From: Dugong dugon
Taxonomy: Eukaryota; Chordata; Mammalia; Sirenia; Dugongidae
DNA: 64,000 nucleotides
Reading direction: 5' to 3'
Assembly (NCBI GenBank): GCA_030035585.1
Contig: CM057462.1
Coordinates: 94,261,234 to 94,325,233 of the forward strand
Positions 1 to 7,932 of the stretch are shown here, piece after piece. Numbering within the stretch: the stretch's first letter is position 1; each line of letters begins with the position of its first letter. The notes under the pieces are model-generated. The model was given only the letters and a program-made list of their open reading frames with translations, was not told the origin of the DNA and did not search any database. The position numbers were made by a program, and so were the translations under genes.

Positions 1-211
1 AAAAAGAACTATTTTTCTTTTTGCATCTTTGTCAGTATTTGTATGAGTGTTAGAGTTTGGTCAATTTAGCACGAAGCTCTAGCCAGTTGAGTTAGTAAAG
101 CCCAAATTTTGAACCCAGTCCCATGATAAGTAATTTGTCTTTGTGCAGAAGAAAGCTTTTTAAAATGGATTTATTCATTTAATAAACAATTTTTATTACT
201 TATTCATTTCA

Positions 212-293
212 TAAAGCAGAGTGGCTGGTGGGTTTGAATTGCCAGCGCTTTGATTAGCAGTCGGATGCTTAATCACTGTGCCACCGGGGTTCC
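212..293 (-). mobile_element. AfroSINE-type SINE, head only, degenerate
   Basis: Read on the minus strand this begins with the usual GGA.CC.GGTGGC start, then the tRNA-like head with a B-box-like TTCAAACCC. It stops at the end of the tRNA-like part, and the body and RTE tail are missing. The edges are blurred by an A/T-rich flank and no clear target duplication is visible. Confidence 0.75.
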
Positions 294-399
294 TTAAGAG
301 GATTTTAGGCAGCTGGAAAGTTACATACTAAGGCTCAAAGACATGAGAGCGAATAGACTATTCAGGAAAGCACATATGGTTCGTTGTGATAGAGCAGAA

Positions 400-620
400 G
401 GAGTGGCAGGAGAAGGGGTTGGCCAAGGATCAAGGATGTAGAGTCAATTCTTTTGGGCTCTGTATGCCCTGTGAAGGAGATTAGACTTTATTCTTCAGGC
501 AGTAGGAGCTGTGGAAGAATATTGAGAATGGGTTTGACAGGACGCCTGGGGGGTTATGTTAAGATGGTCATTCTGGCCAAGATTAGATAGGAAGGTGCTT
601 AGACTGCAGTCAGGGAGGAT
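400..620 (-). repeat. L2/CR1-like relic
   Basis: Phrases resembling the reverse complement of the mammalian L2 3' region recur here: gain of weight-type 'agattagactttattct', 'gagaatgggtttgacagg' and a final 'gatggtcattctggcc'. The same order is seen at 4321-4850 and 18616-19180. The copy is old and the boundaries are approximate. Confidence 0.45.
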
Positions 621-984
621 AGTAAGTGAGTTTTATCATAAACAAGCAAAATTTAGTGCCCTGGCAGTAGGAATGGAAAGAAAGAGGAGAGAGAGACAAA
701 GAAAGGCGATAGAATCAACAGATTTTGTTAATAAATGTCAATGGTCAAGAAGTAGGGAGAGGTCCCAGAAGTCTCCCAGGTGGCTTGCTAGAGCAGCTGG
801 ATAGAAGGTGAGGCCATTAACTGAGACCAGCTGGAGCTAGTTTTTATGATACTGATGAATTCAGATGTGTTGCCCCGGTCCTGGCCAACTACCACAGAAA
901 TTGTTTAGACACAAATATTAGCAATAAATTATATTGGTCCAGGACTTTCACAGATAATACTTGCTTCTAGCTTTAGAGATGTAA

Positions 985-1120
985 GGTCGTATTATCCTCA
1001 TTTCTGTCTAGGAAACCAAAACCCAGAGTAAAGATTTACCTAAATTATAGGCAGTAAGTGTCAGAGATGGGAATGAAACTTAATGTCTTCTGACTCCCTT
1101 GACTAGAGATTTTTCCATTC
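985..1120 (-). repeat. MIR relic
   Basis: Reverse-complement MIR features are weakly visible: 'tatcctcattt', an 'aaacc.aa.cccagagtaaag' block, and 'gtgtcagagatggg.atgaaac'. It is old and diverged. Confidence 0.4.
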
Positions 1121-1261
1121 CAACGGACTCCAAACTCAGGTATTTAGATTCTCAGTGATACACTATATCTCTCTAAGGTAAGAAAATGACCCTTTTATAG
1201 CTACTAAAAAGAAATTCATTTTATATCTTAATTATGGTGACCCAGGATTATCATCTACATC

Positions 1262-1371
1262 AGTGATTGGGAAACTAGGGCCTATAGGCCTAATCCTGCC
1301 CCCAGTCTCTTTTTGTAATTAAAATTTTGTTGGAAAACAGTCACGCTCATTTGTTTACATATGTCTATGGC
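1262..1371 (-). mobile_element. hAT-type MITE, first half
   Basis: The text 'gggcctataggcctaatcc' followed by 'tttttgtaattaaaatttt' and 'cacgctcatttgtttacat' is the common mammalian hAT non-autonomous repeat whose termini read CAGGGGTCGGCAAAC. Its other half is at 3425-3546. The bases ATGGC at 1367-1371 are repeated at 3425-3429 and form the duplication around the intervening insertion. Confidence 0.7.
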
Positions 1372-1405
1372 CTAGGAAACCCTATGGGCAGTTCTACTGT
1401 GTCAT
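1372..1405 (+). mobile_element. SINE-A, 5' piece of an interrupted copy
   Basis: This carries the SINE body text 'ctaggaaaccctatggg' and 'cagttctact'. It breaks off at 'tactgtgtcat' (1395-1405) and resumes at 3368-3424 with 'ctctgtcatatagggtcg' and the RTE-type tail ending in an AAC repeat. Its head is missing, as in a 5'-truncated insertion. It sits inside the hAT MITE. Confidence 0.75.
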
Positions 1406-1573
1406 GGAACCCTGGTGGTTCATTGGTTAAGAGCTGGGCTGCTAACCAGAAGATCAGCAGTTCAAATCCACCAGTTAACTCCTTGGAAACCCTATGAGGC
1501 AGTTCTACTCTGTCCTGTAGGGTGGCTGTGAGTCGGAATTGACTGGACAGCAACAGGTTTGGTTTTGGTTTGG
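1406..1573 (+). mobile_element. SINE-B, short AfroSINE subtype inserted in SINE-A
   Basis: The 168-bp copy starts GGAACCCTGGTGG, carries the tRNA-Asn-like head, then jumps from 'ccaccagttaactcc' straight to 'ttggaaaccctatgagg', so it lacks the usual 40-50 bp middle. The tail ends in a TTTGG repeat. The SINE-A sequence around it is duplicated: tactgtgtcat at 1395-1405 and tactctgtcat at 1574-1584. Confidence 0.85.
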
Positions 1574-1584
1574 TACTCTGTCAT

Positions 1585-3367
1585 GCCACCACTCATCCGT
1601 CGGTTTGTCATACTGTGCTGGCTTACGTGTTGCTGTGATGCTGAAAGCTATGCCACCGGTATTTCAAATACCAGCAGGATCACCCATGGTGGAAAAGTTT
1701 CAGCGGAGCTTCCAGACTAAGACAGACTAGGAAGAAGGACCTGGCAATCTACTTATGAAAAATTAGCCGGTGAAAACCTTATAAATAGCAGCCGAACATT
1801 GTCTGATACAGTGTTGGAAGATGGGCCCCTCAGGTTGGAAGGTGCTCAAAATATGACTGGTGAAGAGCTGCCTCCTCAAAGTATAGTTGACTTTAGTAAT
1901 GTGGATGGAGTAAAGCTTTCAGGACCTTCATTTGCTAATGTGACACGAATCAAAATGAGAAGAAACAACTGCAGACATCCGTTAGCAGTCGGAATGTGGA
2001 ATGTACAAAGTATGAATCTAAGAAAATTGGAAGTTGTCAAAAATGAAATGGAGCGCTTGAAGATCGATATCCTAGGCAATAATGAGTTGAAATGGACTGG
2101 TATTGGCCATTTTGAATTGGACAGTCATATGTTCTCCTGTGCCAGAATTCAGAAGTGGTTGCAGCAGTACATTGACAGAGACCTGCCAGAAATTCAAGCC
2201 TGATTCAGAAGAGAATATGAAATGAGGGATATCACTGTTAATGTCAGATGGATCTTGGCTAAAAGCAGAGAATACCAGAAGGATGTTTACCTGTGTTTTA
2301 TTGACTGTGCAAAGGTATTTAACTGTGTGGATCATGACAAATTATGGATAACATTGCAAAGAATGAGAATTCCAGAACACTTAACTGTGCTTATGGAGGA
2401 ACTTGTATATAGATCAAGAGGCAGTCCTTCAAACAGAACAAGGGGATACTGTGTGGTTTAAAATCAGGAAAGGTGTGTGACAGGGTTGTATCCTTTCACC
2501 ATACTTATTTAATCTGTATACTGAGCAAATAATCTGAGAAGCTGGACTATGTGAAGAAGAATGTGGCATCAGGACTGGAGGAAGATGAGTTAACCTGTGA
2601 TGTACAGATGATACAACCTTGCTTGCTGAAAGTGAAGATGACTTGAAGCACTTCCTGAAGAAGATCAAAGACCATAGCCTTCAGTATGGATTGCACCTCA
2701 ACAAAGAAAACAAAACTCCTCACAACTGGACTAATAAGCAACATCATGATAAACAGAGAAAATATTGAAGTTGTCAAGGATTTCATTTTACTTGAATCGC
2801 AGTCAACACCCATGGAAGCAGCAGTAAGAAATCAAATTATTACATTGGGCAAAAGACCTCTTGAAAGTGTTCAAAAGCAAATATGTCACTTTGAGAACTA
2901 AGGTGTGCCTGACCCAAGCCGGGGTATTTTCATTCACTTCATATGCATGGGAAAACTAGACAATGAATAAGGAAGACCGAAGAAGAATTGATGCATTTGG
3001 ATTATGGGTGGCGAAGAATATTGAATATACCATGGACTGCCAGAAGAACAAACAGATCTGTCTTGGAAAAAGTATGGCCGGAATGCTCCTTAGAAGTGAG
3101 GATGGCAAGACTTTGTCTCAGGTACTTTGGACATATTATCAGGAGGGACCAGTCCCTGGAGAAGGACATCATGTTTGGTAAAGTAGAGGGTCAGCGAAAA
3201 AGAGGAAGACCTTCAATGTGATTGATTGCCACAGTGGCTGCAACAGTGGGTTCAAACATAACAACAATTGTGAGATTGGCACAGGACCGGGCAGTGTTCC
3301 ATTCTGTTGTATATGGGGTCGCTGTAAGTCAGAACTGACTGGACAGCACCTAATAACAACAACAGCG
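1585..3367 (+). mobile_element. RTE/BovB-like LINE, internally deleted
   Basis: It starts with the RTE 5'UTR (compare 47096 and the minus-strand starts near 27130 and 61377) and reads into the endonuclease N-terminus: the frame opening at 1799 shows VGMWNVQSM and an ILGNNELKWTG block. At about 2137-2145 it jumps directly to reverse transcriptase (QQYIDRDLPEIQA). A later frame has a motif-A region resembling FIDCAKVFNCVDH. The frame is broken several times. The end is the RTE tail with AAC repeats. It is flanked by 'ctctgtcat' (1576-1584 and 3368-3376). Confidence 0.88.
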
Positions 3368-3424
3368 CTCTGTCATATAGGGTCGTTATGAGTCGGTATC
3401 GACTCGACGGCACACAACAACAAC
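3368..3424 (+). mobile_element. SINE-A, 3' piece
   Basis: This completes the copy broken at 1405. It carries 'gggtcgttatgagtcgg' and 'atcgactcgacggcac' and ends in an AAC repeat rather than a TTTGG repeat. That ending is the RTE-like one and differs from SINE-B. Confidence 0.8.
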
Positions 3425-3546
3425 ATGGCTGTTTTGGGGCTTCAGTGGCAGAGTTGAATAGCTAAGATGGAAACCATGTAGTTTGTAAAACCTAAAATAT
3501 TTATTACCTGGCCCTTTTACAGAAAAGGTTTTCAAATCCTCGACTT
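3425..3546 (-). mobile_element. hAT-type MITE, second half
   Basis: This continues the repeat broken at 1371: 'cagtggcagagttgaatag', then 'aaaatatttattacctggcc' and 'acagaaaaggtttt', which is the inner side of the terminal CAGGGGTCGGCAAAC repeat. The terminus itself has decayed. Confidence 0.7.
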
Positions 3547-3789
3547 ACATATTTACTGAATATTTAATATTCCTCTAGTTTAAAATTAGGAATCCAAACT
3601 CAATACTTCCACCCTGAGTCCTCTTGATGAAGGGCACTTTTCTGCTTGCTCTTTAGCTGCCATCCTGCCCACCTGCATCTGTGGCTGAAATGGGCTGCTT
3701 TCATCACATCACTGCCACTCCTGTTCAGAGTGCCTGGCTGTCTGTGTGGATCTCTGTTATCACAGTATTGTGGTGATTGTATTATCGTG

Positions 3790-3845
3790 GTGTGTGTGCA
3801 TATATATATACACACACACACACACACGTACACATGTATATATAA
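3790..3845. repeat. TG/TA/CA microsatellite
   Basis: An alternating purine-pyrimidine run, GTGTGTGCA then TATATA then a CA tract, lies in intron 2. Open frames across it are only repeat translations. Confidence 0.9.
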
Positions 3846-4124
3846 ATGAGTAGTGACTAAGCTTTTTTTTCTCCTCAAAAAATACAGCATAGTAAATGCC
3901 TAGGTGATGGAAAAAGAGATGATAGATTATTTTTGAAGTATTTATAGAGCAAAGATAACCAGGAACCAGATGACAGTTTTTAATAAATACAAAACATTGG
4001 ATTTTGAAAGAAAACATTTTTTGTTTTGTGTTACATTATTCTTTTGATCATTTATAATAAAGATTAGAGTGTATCTATAAAGTTTTTATTAGTGAGCATA
4101 TCAGTTTAGCATACCTTCCATACT

Positions 4125-4318
4125 TAACACGCAATGGTTAAGCACTCGGCTGCTAACCGAAAGGTTGACGGTTCAAACCCACCCAGCGGATCCACAGGAA
4201 AAAGACCTGGCAATTGCTCCCATAAAGATTACAAGCTAGAAGACCCTACAGAGCAATTCTGCTCTGTCACATGGGATCGCTATGAGTCGAAAATCAACCC
4301 AACAGCACCTAGCAATAT
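4125..4318 (+). mobile_element. AfroSINE-type SINE
   Basis: The head reads 'cggctgctaaccgaaaggt' and 'acggttcaaacccaccc', very like tRNA-Asn, followed by an 'acctggcaattgctccc' body and the 'atgggatcgctatgagtcg' tail. The first about 12 bases are decayed, and it abuts an L2 relic on its 3' side. Confidence 0.88.
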
Positions 4319-4948
4319 ACTTAAAATCCATTTATTATTCATTCAACAGTTATTAATGGAGCATCTCATTATAGTCACTGGAGATAAATGGTGATTCACC
4401 AAGACAGATCAGATCCCTGTTCTCATGAACAAGAAAATACCAGGAGTAAGTACTGTGCCGAAAGTTAAAAGAGGGTGATGTGCTAAGACTGACTCTGGAG
4501 TACTTTAGAATGGATGGTCAGGGAAAGCCACTTTTAGGGGGGACGTATCAGTTTAGATTTGCATGATAAGAAGGATCCAACCAGTGGAGCATCAGGGGGA
4601 GAGCATTGCAGGCAGAGGGCACAGCTAGTGCAAAGGCCCCAAGGCAACAATGAGCTTGCATTGTTTAAGGAACAGGAAGAAGGTTGGTGTGGCCCCAGGG
4701 AAGATGGGAAGATGATACCAGATGAGTGAGAGAAATAAACAATACCAGGTCATATAAGGCTTTGTAGGCCAGGGCAAGGAATTTGGGTTTTATTCTAAGT
4801 GTGATAGGATGCCATTGGAAGGTTTCAAGCTTGCGCTCACTGAAAAGATCTTCATTGAGTTAGCATGTGCAAGCCACTGTAGTATATTCTGTAGCAAAAG
4901 CAAACACAGCTGAGACAAGATTCTGCCCTTAAGGTAATTACAGCTTAG
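4319..4948 (-). repeat. L2-like relics
   Basis: Reverse-complement L2 phrases appear in order: 'ttcattcaacagttatta', 'gatccctgttctcatgaac', 'cattgcaggcagagggcac', 'gtgcaaaggccccaaggc', 'ggctttgtaggccagggca'. A second copy may start at about 4850 ('agattctgcccttaaggt'). No coding potential is visible. Confidence 0.65.
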
Positions 4949-4963
4949 TAATACAAAAAACAA

Positions 4964-5161
4964 GGAATCCTGGTTGCTCAATGGTGAGTGCTCATCTGCT
5001 GACTGAAAGCTTGGCGGTTCGAACCCACCTAGCAGCTCTGTGGGAGAAAGACCTGGCGATCTGCTTCCATAACGATTACAGCCTAGAAAACCCTATGGTA
5101 AGTTCTGCTATGTCATATAGGGTCATTATGAATCGAAATCAACTCAATGGCTCTTAACAGC
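4964..5161 (+). mobile_element. AfroSINE-type SINE
   Basis: A full tRNA-like head, a 'gacctggcgatctgcttcc' body and the RTE-type tail are present. The flanks carry an imperfect duplication, aatacaaaaaacaa at 4950-4963 and aatacagagaacaa at 5162-5175. It lies only 250 bp upstream of the LEPROT exon. Confidence 0.9.
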
Positions 5162-5411
5162 AATACAGAGAACAATAAAGTGTCTTGATTATGCATTGTC
5201 CAGTTGTTTCTGTACACGATATGAACTACTATCTACGTATCAATGAACCAGTAATTTTTAAATTATCAGTACTTATATAGTCATAGTAAAGCTCATCTTA
5301 TGTATGAATATTAACAACTGAACAAGTAAGTTTTTGTTATATTTTAAAAACAATAGCATGTCTTTCGTTTTAACTTTTCTTTTTGTGTTTTTTTCTGGGT
5401 CCATCTGACAG

Positions 5412-5598
5412 CGTGTACTGGCCCTTGTTCGTCCTGATATTTCACGCCATCTCCCCCATCCCTCACTTTATTGCCAAAAGAGCAACATATGACTCTGATG
5501 CAACAAGTAGTGCCTGTCGGGAACTGGCGTATTTCTTCACTACTGGAATTGTTGTTTCTGCCTTTGGATTTCCTGTTATTCTTGCTCGTGTGGCTGTG
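5412..5598 (+). CDS. LEPROT: LEPROT exon 3 (residues 32-93)
   Basis: This exon encodes the middle of LEPROT (OB-RGRP), a small four-span membrane protein of the LEPROT/LEPROTL1/Vps55 family. The family acts in Golgi-endosome trafficking, and LEPROT is known to lower surface display of leptin and growth hormone receptors. The frame opens [19 protein letters not shown] (second membrane span), then a polar loop with [17 protein letters not shown], then a third span, [26 protein letters not shown]1 differs strongly here, which separates the paralogues. Residue 55 is Ala where I recall Val in human. The first base completes the split Gly31 codon, and the exon ends in phase 0 at GTG before a perfect GTAAGT donor. 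The acceptor AG is 5410-5411. Exons 1-2, with the start codon and first span, are outside the window. Confidence 0.97.
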
Positions 5599-6337
5599 GT
5601 AAGTTTTGTTTTCTGTTGTTTGGCCAGATTGTCACTGAGTTTACTTCAGAGACCTGTGTTTGAGTCCTCAGTTTCATTTTCATTGCTTATACTTCATATT
5701 CAAAACCAGACGTCTTTTTAGTTTCTCTGTTTCTCCTTTTCACATCTATCTATTGATATCAAGGCCACATTTTTAGAGTGCATTCTTTGTTTCTCTTATA
5801 GCCTTTAGCCAGACCACGCCCTTTCTTGTGTTTTCTACTTGAAGCTGTTCTCCTAGAATTGTTCTTATATCCCTGCCTCCTAAATCTTAGGGCAATCCAC
5901 AGAGACTATAATAGTAATATATTTCTAGTTATAAAGTTACGATCATAATCAAATTCTTCTCCTGCAAATAGGACCATGTACTCAATTCTCAAGTCAATAA
6001 TGTGCACATATTGAAGGACAACTGTGTAGGTACTAGAAGATACAGTTAATAAGATGACATCCTTTTAGATCCAATGTAGAAATTTTCTTTTCATCTCCAA
6101 AAAGCACATTGTGGGTTTAATTTATTCAGTCCTTTGATGCTTACTCTCTCTCCTACTGTTTGCTTTTATTTCTCCCCTTCCAGACTACATTCTGTTTCAA
6201 TTTTGTGGAACTTGTTGGGGTGTTGAGTATCAGATATGCACAAGTCTTGCTTATTCATTCAATAAATATTTTTGTATTATCTGCTATTTGTAGAACCCCA
6301 TGAATAAGAGCATAGGAACTAGCACGATGGTTAAGTA

Positions 6338-6676
6338 CAGGCAGTCCCTGGATTACGAACAAGTTCCATTTCTGTCTTTAAGTTGAATTTATACGTAAAT
6401 TGGGACAGTTAGGTACAGTTCGTATCTACCATCAGTCATATGTTCGGCTTAGTATATGATACACTTTTCTGTGCATAAAAAACATTAAAAATACACTTCA
6501 AGGTACATTAAAACATCTTTAACATAATAACACAGTATAATAATGTTTTGATGTGGGTCACAAAGTAGCGCCCGTTTGTTATTACAAACCACTGTATGTA
6601 CCTCGAATTTAATATATTAGGCTTTATGGGGGTTGGTTTGTAACTTCATAAGTCAGATGTAACCAGGGACTGCCTG
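6338..6676. mobile_element. Tigger-like (TcMar) MITE
   Basis: The 339-bp element has terminal inverted repeats: CAGGCAGTCCCTGG at the left and the reverse complement CCAGGGACTGCCTG at the right. It is flanked on both sides by TA (6336-6337 and 6677-6678), the Tc1/mariner target. There is no transposase frame, so it is a non-autonomous copy inside LEPROT intron 3. Confidence 0.85.
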
Positions 6677-6874
6677 TATACTATAAATGTACTATTGTAT
6701 GATAATTGAAATACGATCAGAATAAGATAGGAGCACCAACAGGAGAAAAATTCCAACTGGCATTTGATATGGGGCTCTTAGGATAAATAGGGTTTTGACT
6801 TATGTAGGGAAGGCTATTATAAGCAGTGGCACCCAAGTGTGAAAATGCAATTTATAGAATAAAGAGCAGTCCAG

Positions 6875-7038
6875 CATATTATGTTAATGACGGTAGAATA
6901 ATTTGGGAGAGGATAGAGAGAATGGTTGCACAACTTGAAGAATGTACTCAATGTCACTGAATGACACATGGAGAAATTTTTGAATTGGTGTATGTTTTGT
7001 TGTGTATATTTTCACCACAATTAAAAAAAAAATAAAAA
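6875..7038 (+). mobile_element. L1 3' end, 5'-truncated
   Basis: It carries 'caatgtcactgaatgacac', 'ggtgtatgttttgttgtg' and a poly(A) tract near 7024-7038. It is flanked by the exact repeat agcagtccag (6865-6874 and 7039-7048). The same 3' end type occurs at 43055-43250. Confidence 0.8.
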
Positions 7039-7308
7039 AGCAGTCCAGTATGATGCAGCAAAAAGGGAGTACTTGAGATTGAGGCTGGAAAAGTTGGTAA
7101 AGCCTGATTGGGAACAGTTTTGAACTTGATCTAGATAATGAAGAAGCATTGAATGTTATTGAGTAAAAGATTGTCATGGCCTTTTTCTTCCTGGGCTGTA
7201 GCCAGCACTGTTAAGTTGTGCTGTAAATACTGTTTTTCAGTACTGCATTGTGTTTTGTGAAGAAACTTTCATTGGTGTTTCTATTGGTTAAATAAAAACA
7301 AACAATGC

Positions 7309-7323
7309 CCACTAGAGGGTGCT
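7309..7323 (+). promoter_or_regulatory. CTCF-like motif
   Basis: CCACTAGAGGGTGCT matches 14 of 15 positions of the core CTCF consensus CCASYAGRKGGCRSY. It lies in unique sequence in LEPROT intron 3. A motif match alone does not show occupancy. Confidence 0.35.
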
Positions 7324-7815
7324 CTCACCTCCAACTAGGCCTCTGAAAAATCAATCTGCCAAGCTGAAAGCTGCTTTCATTTGTATGCAGATTATTGTTT
7401 AAAGTCTTTTCTTGCCTAGAAAAGAAACAGACAAACCCATAACGCTTCAATTTCTATTTGCTACAAAAGGAGGCAATTCGTGCAGAACTTTTAGTACCCA
7501 ATATTGTCATTGGACCATTCATAATCTTGCTACAAGTAGTTTACTTAAGGCAGTCATTATCTACTGAAAACAAGTAGGAAAATTTGTTTAATGGGGAACA
7601 TGTTAAGGATGGTACTAGACTTAATTAATAACCATCATGGAAGTAATTAGACTAATTACTGAAGAGTTCTATGTATCCTGCCTATTACATTATTAAGCCT
7701 TTTAGCAGCTTTATGTAATATTTCACTGGATGTTTCTAATGCAGAAAATAACAGATTTGCAACTAGCATAAGAAGAAGACAGTAAAGAGTTAACCCTTGT
7801 TTTCTTGTGTTTCAG

Positions 7816-7932
7816 ATCAAATGGGGAGCTTGTGGCCTTGTGCTGGCAGGCAATGCAGTCATTTTCCTTACGATTCAAGGCTTTTTCCTTGTATTTGGAA
7901 GAGGAGATGATTTTAGCTGGGAGCAGTGGTAG
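7816..7932 (+). CDS. LEPROT: LEPROT exon 4 (residues 94-131 and stop)
   Basis: The final coding exon reads [15 protein letters not shown], then the fourth membrane span to [10 protein letters not shown], and ends FSWEQW with TAG at 7930-7932. With exon 3 it completes a 131-residue protein, the family's normal length. The short polar C-terminus after the last span is typical of LEPROT. Residue 119 is Val where I recall Ile in human. The frame is intact and joins exon 3 in phase 0, so the copy looks functional. LEPR transcripts in mammals skip this exon and splice from the shared 5' exons to LEPR exons farther downstream. Confidence 0.97.
   Translation: MKWGACGLVLAGNAVIFLTIQGFFLVFGRGDDFSWEQW

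Larger units (their letters stand above)
1..5411 (+). other. LEPROT: LEPROT intron 2 (3' part)
   Basis: This is inferred intron because the exon at 5412 opens inside codon 31 of LEPROT, so exons 1-2 must lie upstream of the window. It ends with a usable acceptor (pyrimidine-rich tract, AG at 5410-5411). In mammals the same 5' exons also feed LEPR transcripts. The intron holds the repeats listed separately. I recognise nothing in 1-211, 620-985, 1121-1261, 3547-4124 (apart from the TA/CA repeat) or 5176-5411. Confidence 0.8.
5599..7815 (+). other. LEPROT: LEPROT intron 3
   Basis: The 2217-bp phase-0 intron opens GTAAGT and closes with a pyrimidine-rich TTTCTTGTGTTTCAG acceptor. It holds a possible L2 scrap (6241-6330), a Tigger-like MITE, an L1 3' end and a CTCF-like motif. 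I recognise nothing in 5600-6240 or 7330-7800. Confidence 0.93.

Noticed and set aside
556..804. 82-codon open frame near the window start
   Set aside because: Overlaps an L2-like relic and has no protein signature.
4137..4197. tRNA-Asn-like sequence that could be called a tRNA gene
   Set aside because: It is the head of a SINE: body and RTE-type tail follow, the acceptor stem does not pair, and about 30 similar heads exist in the window.
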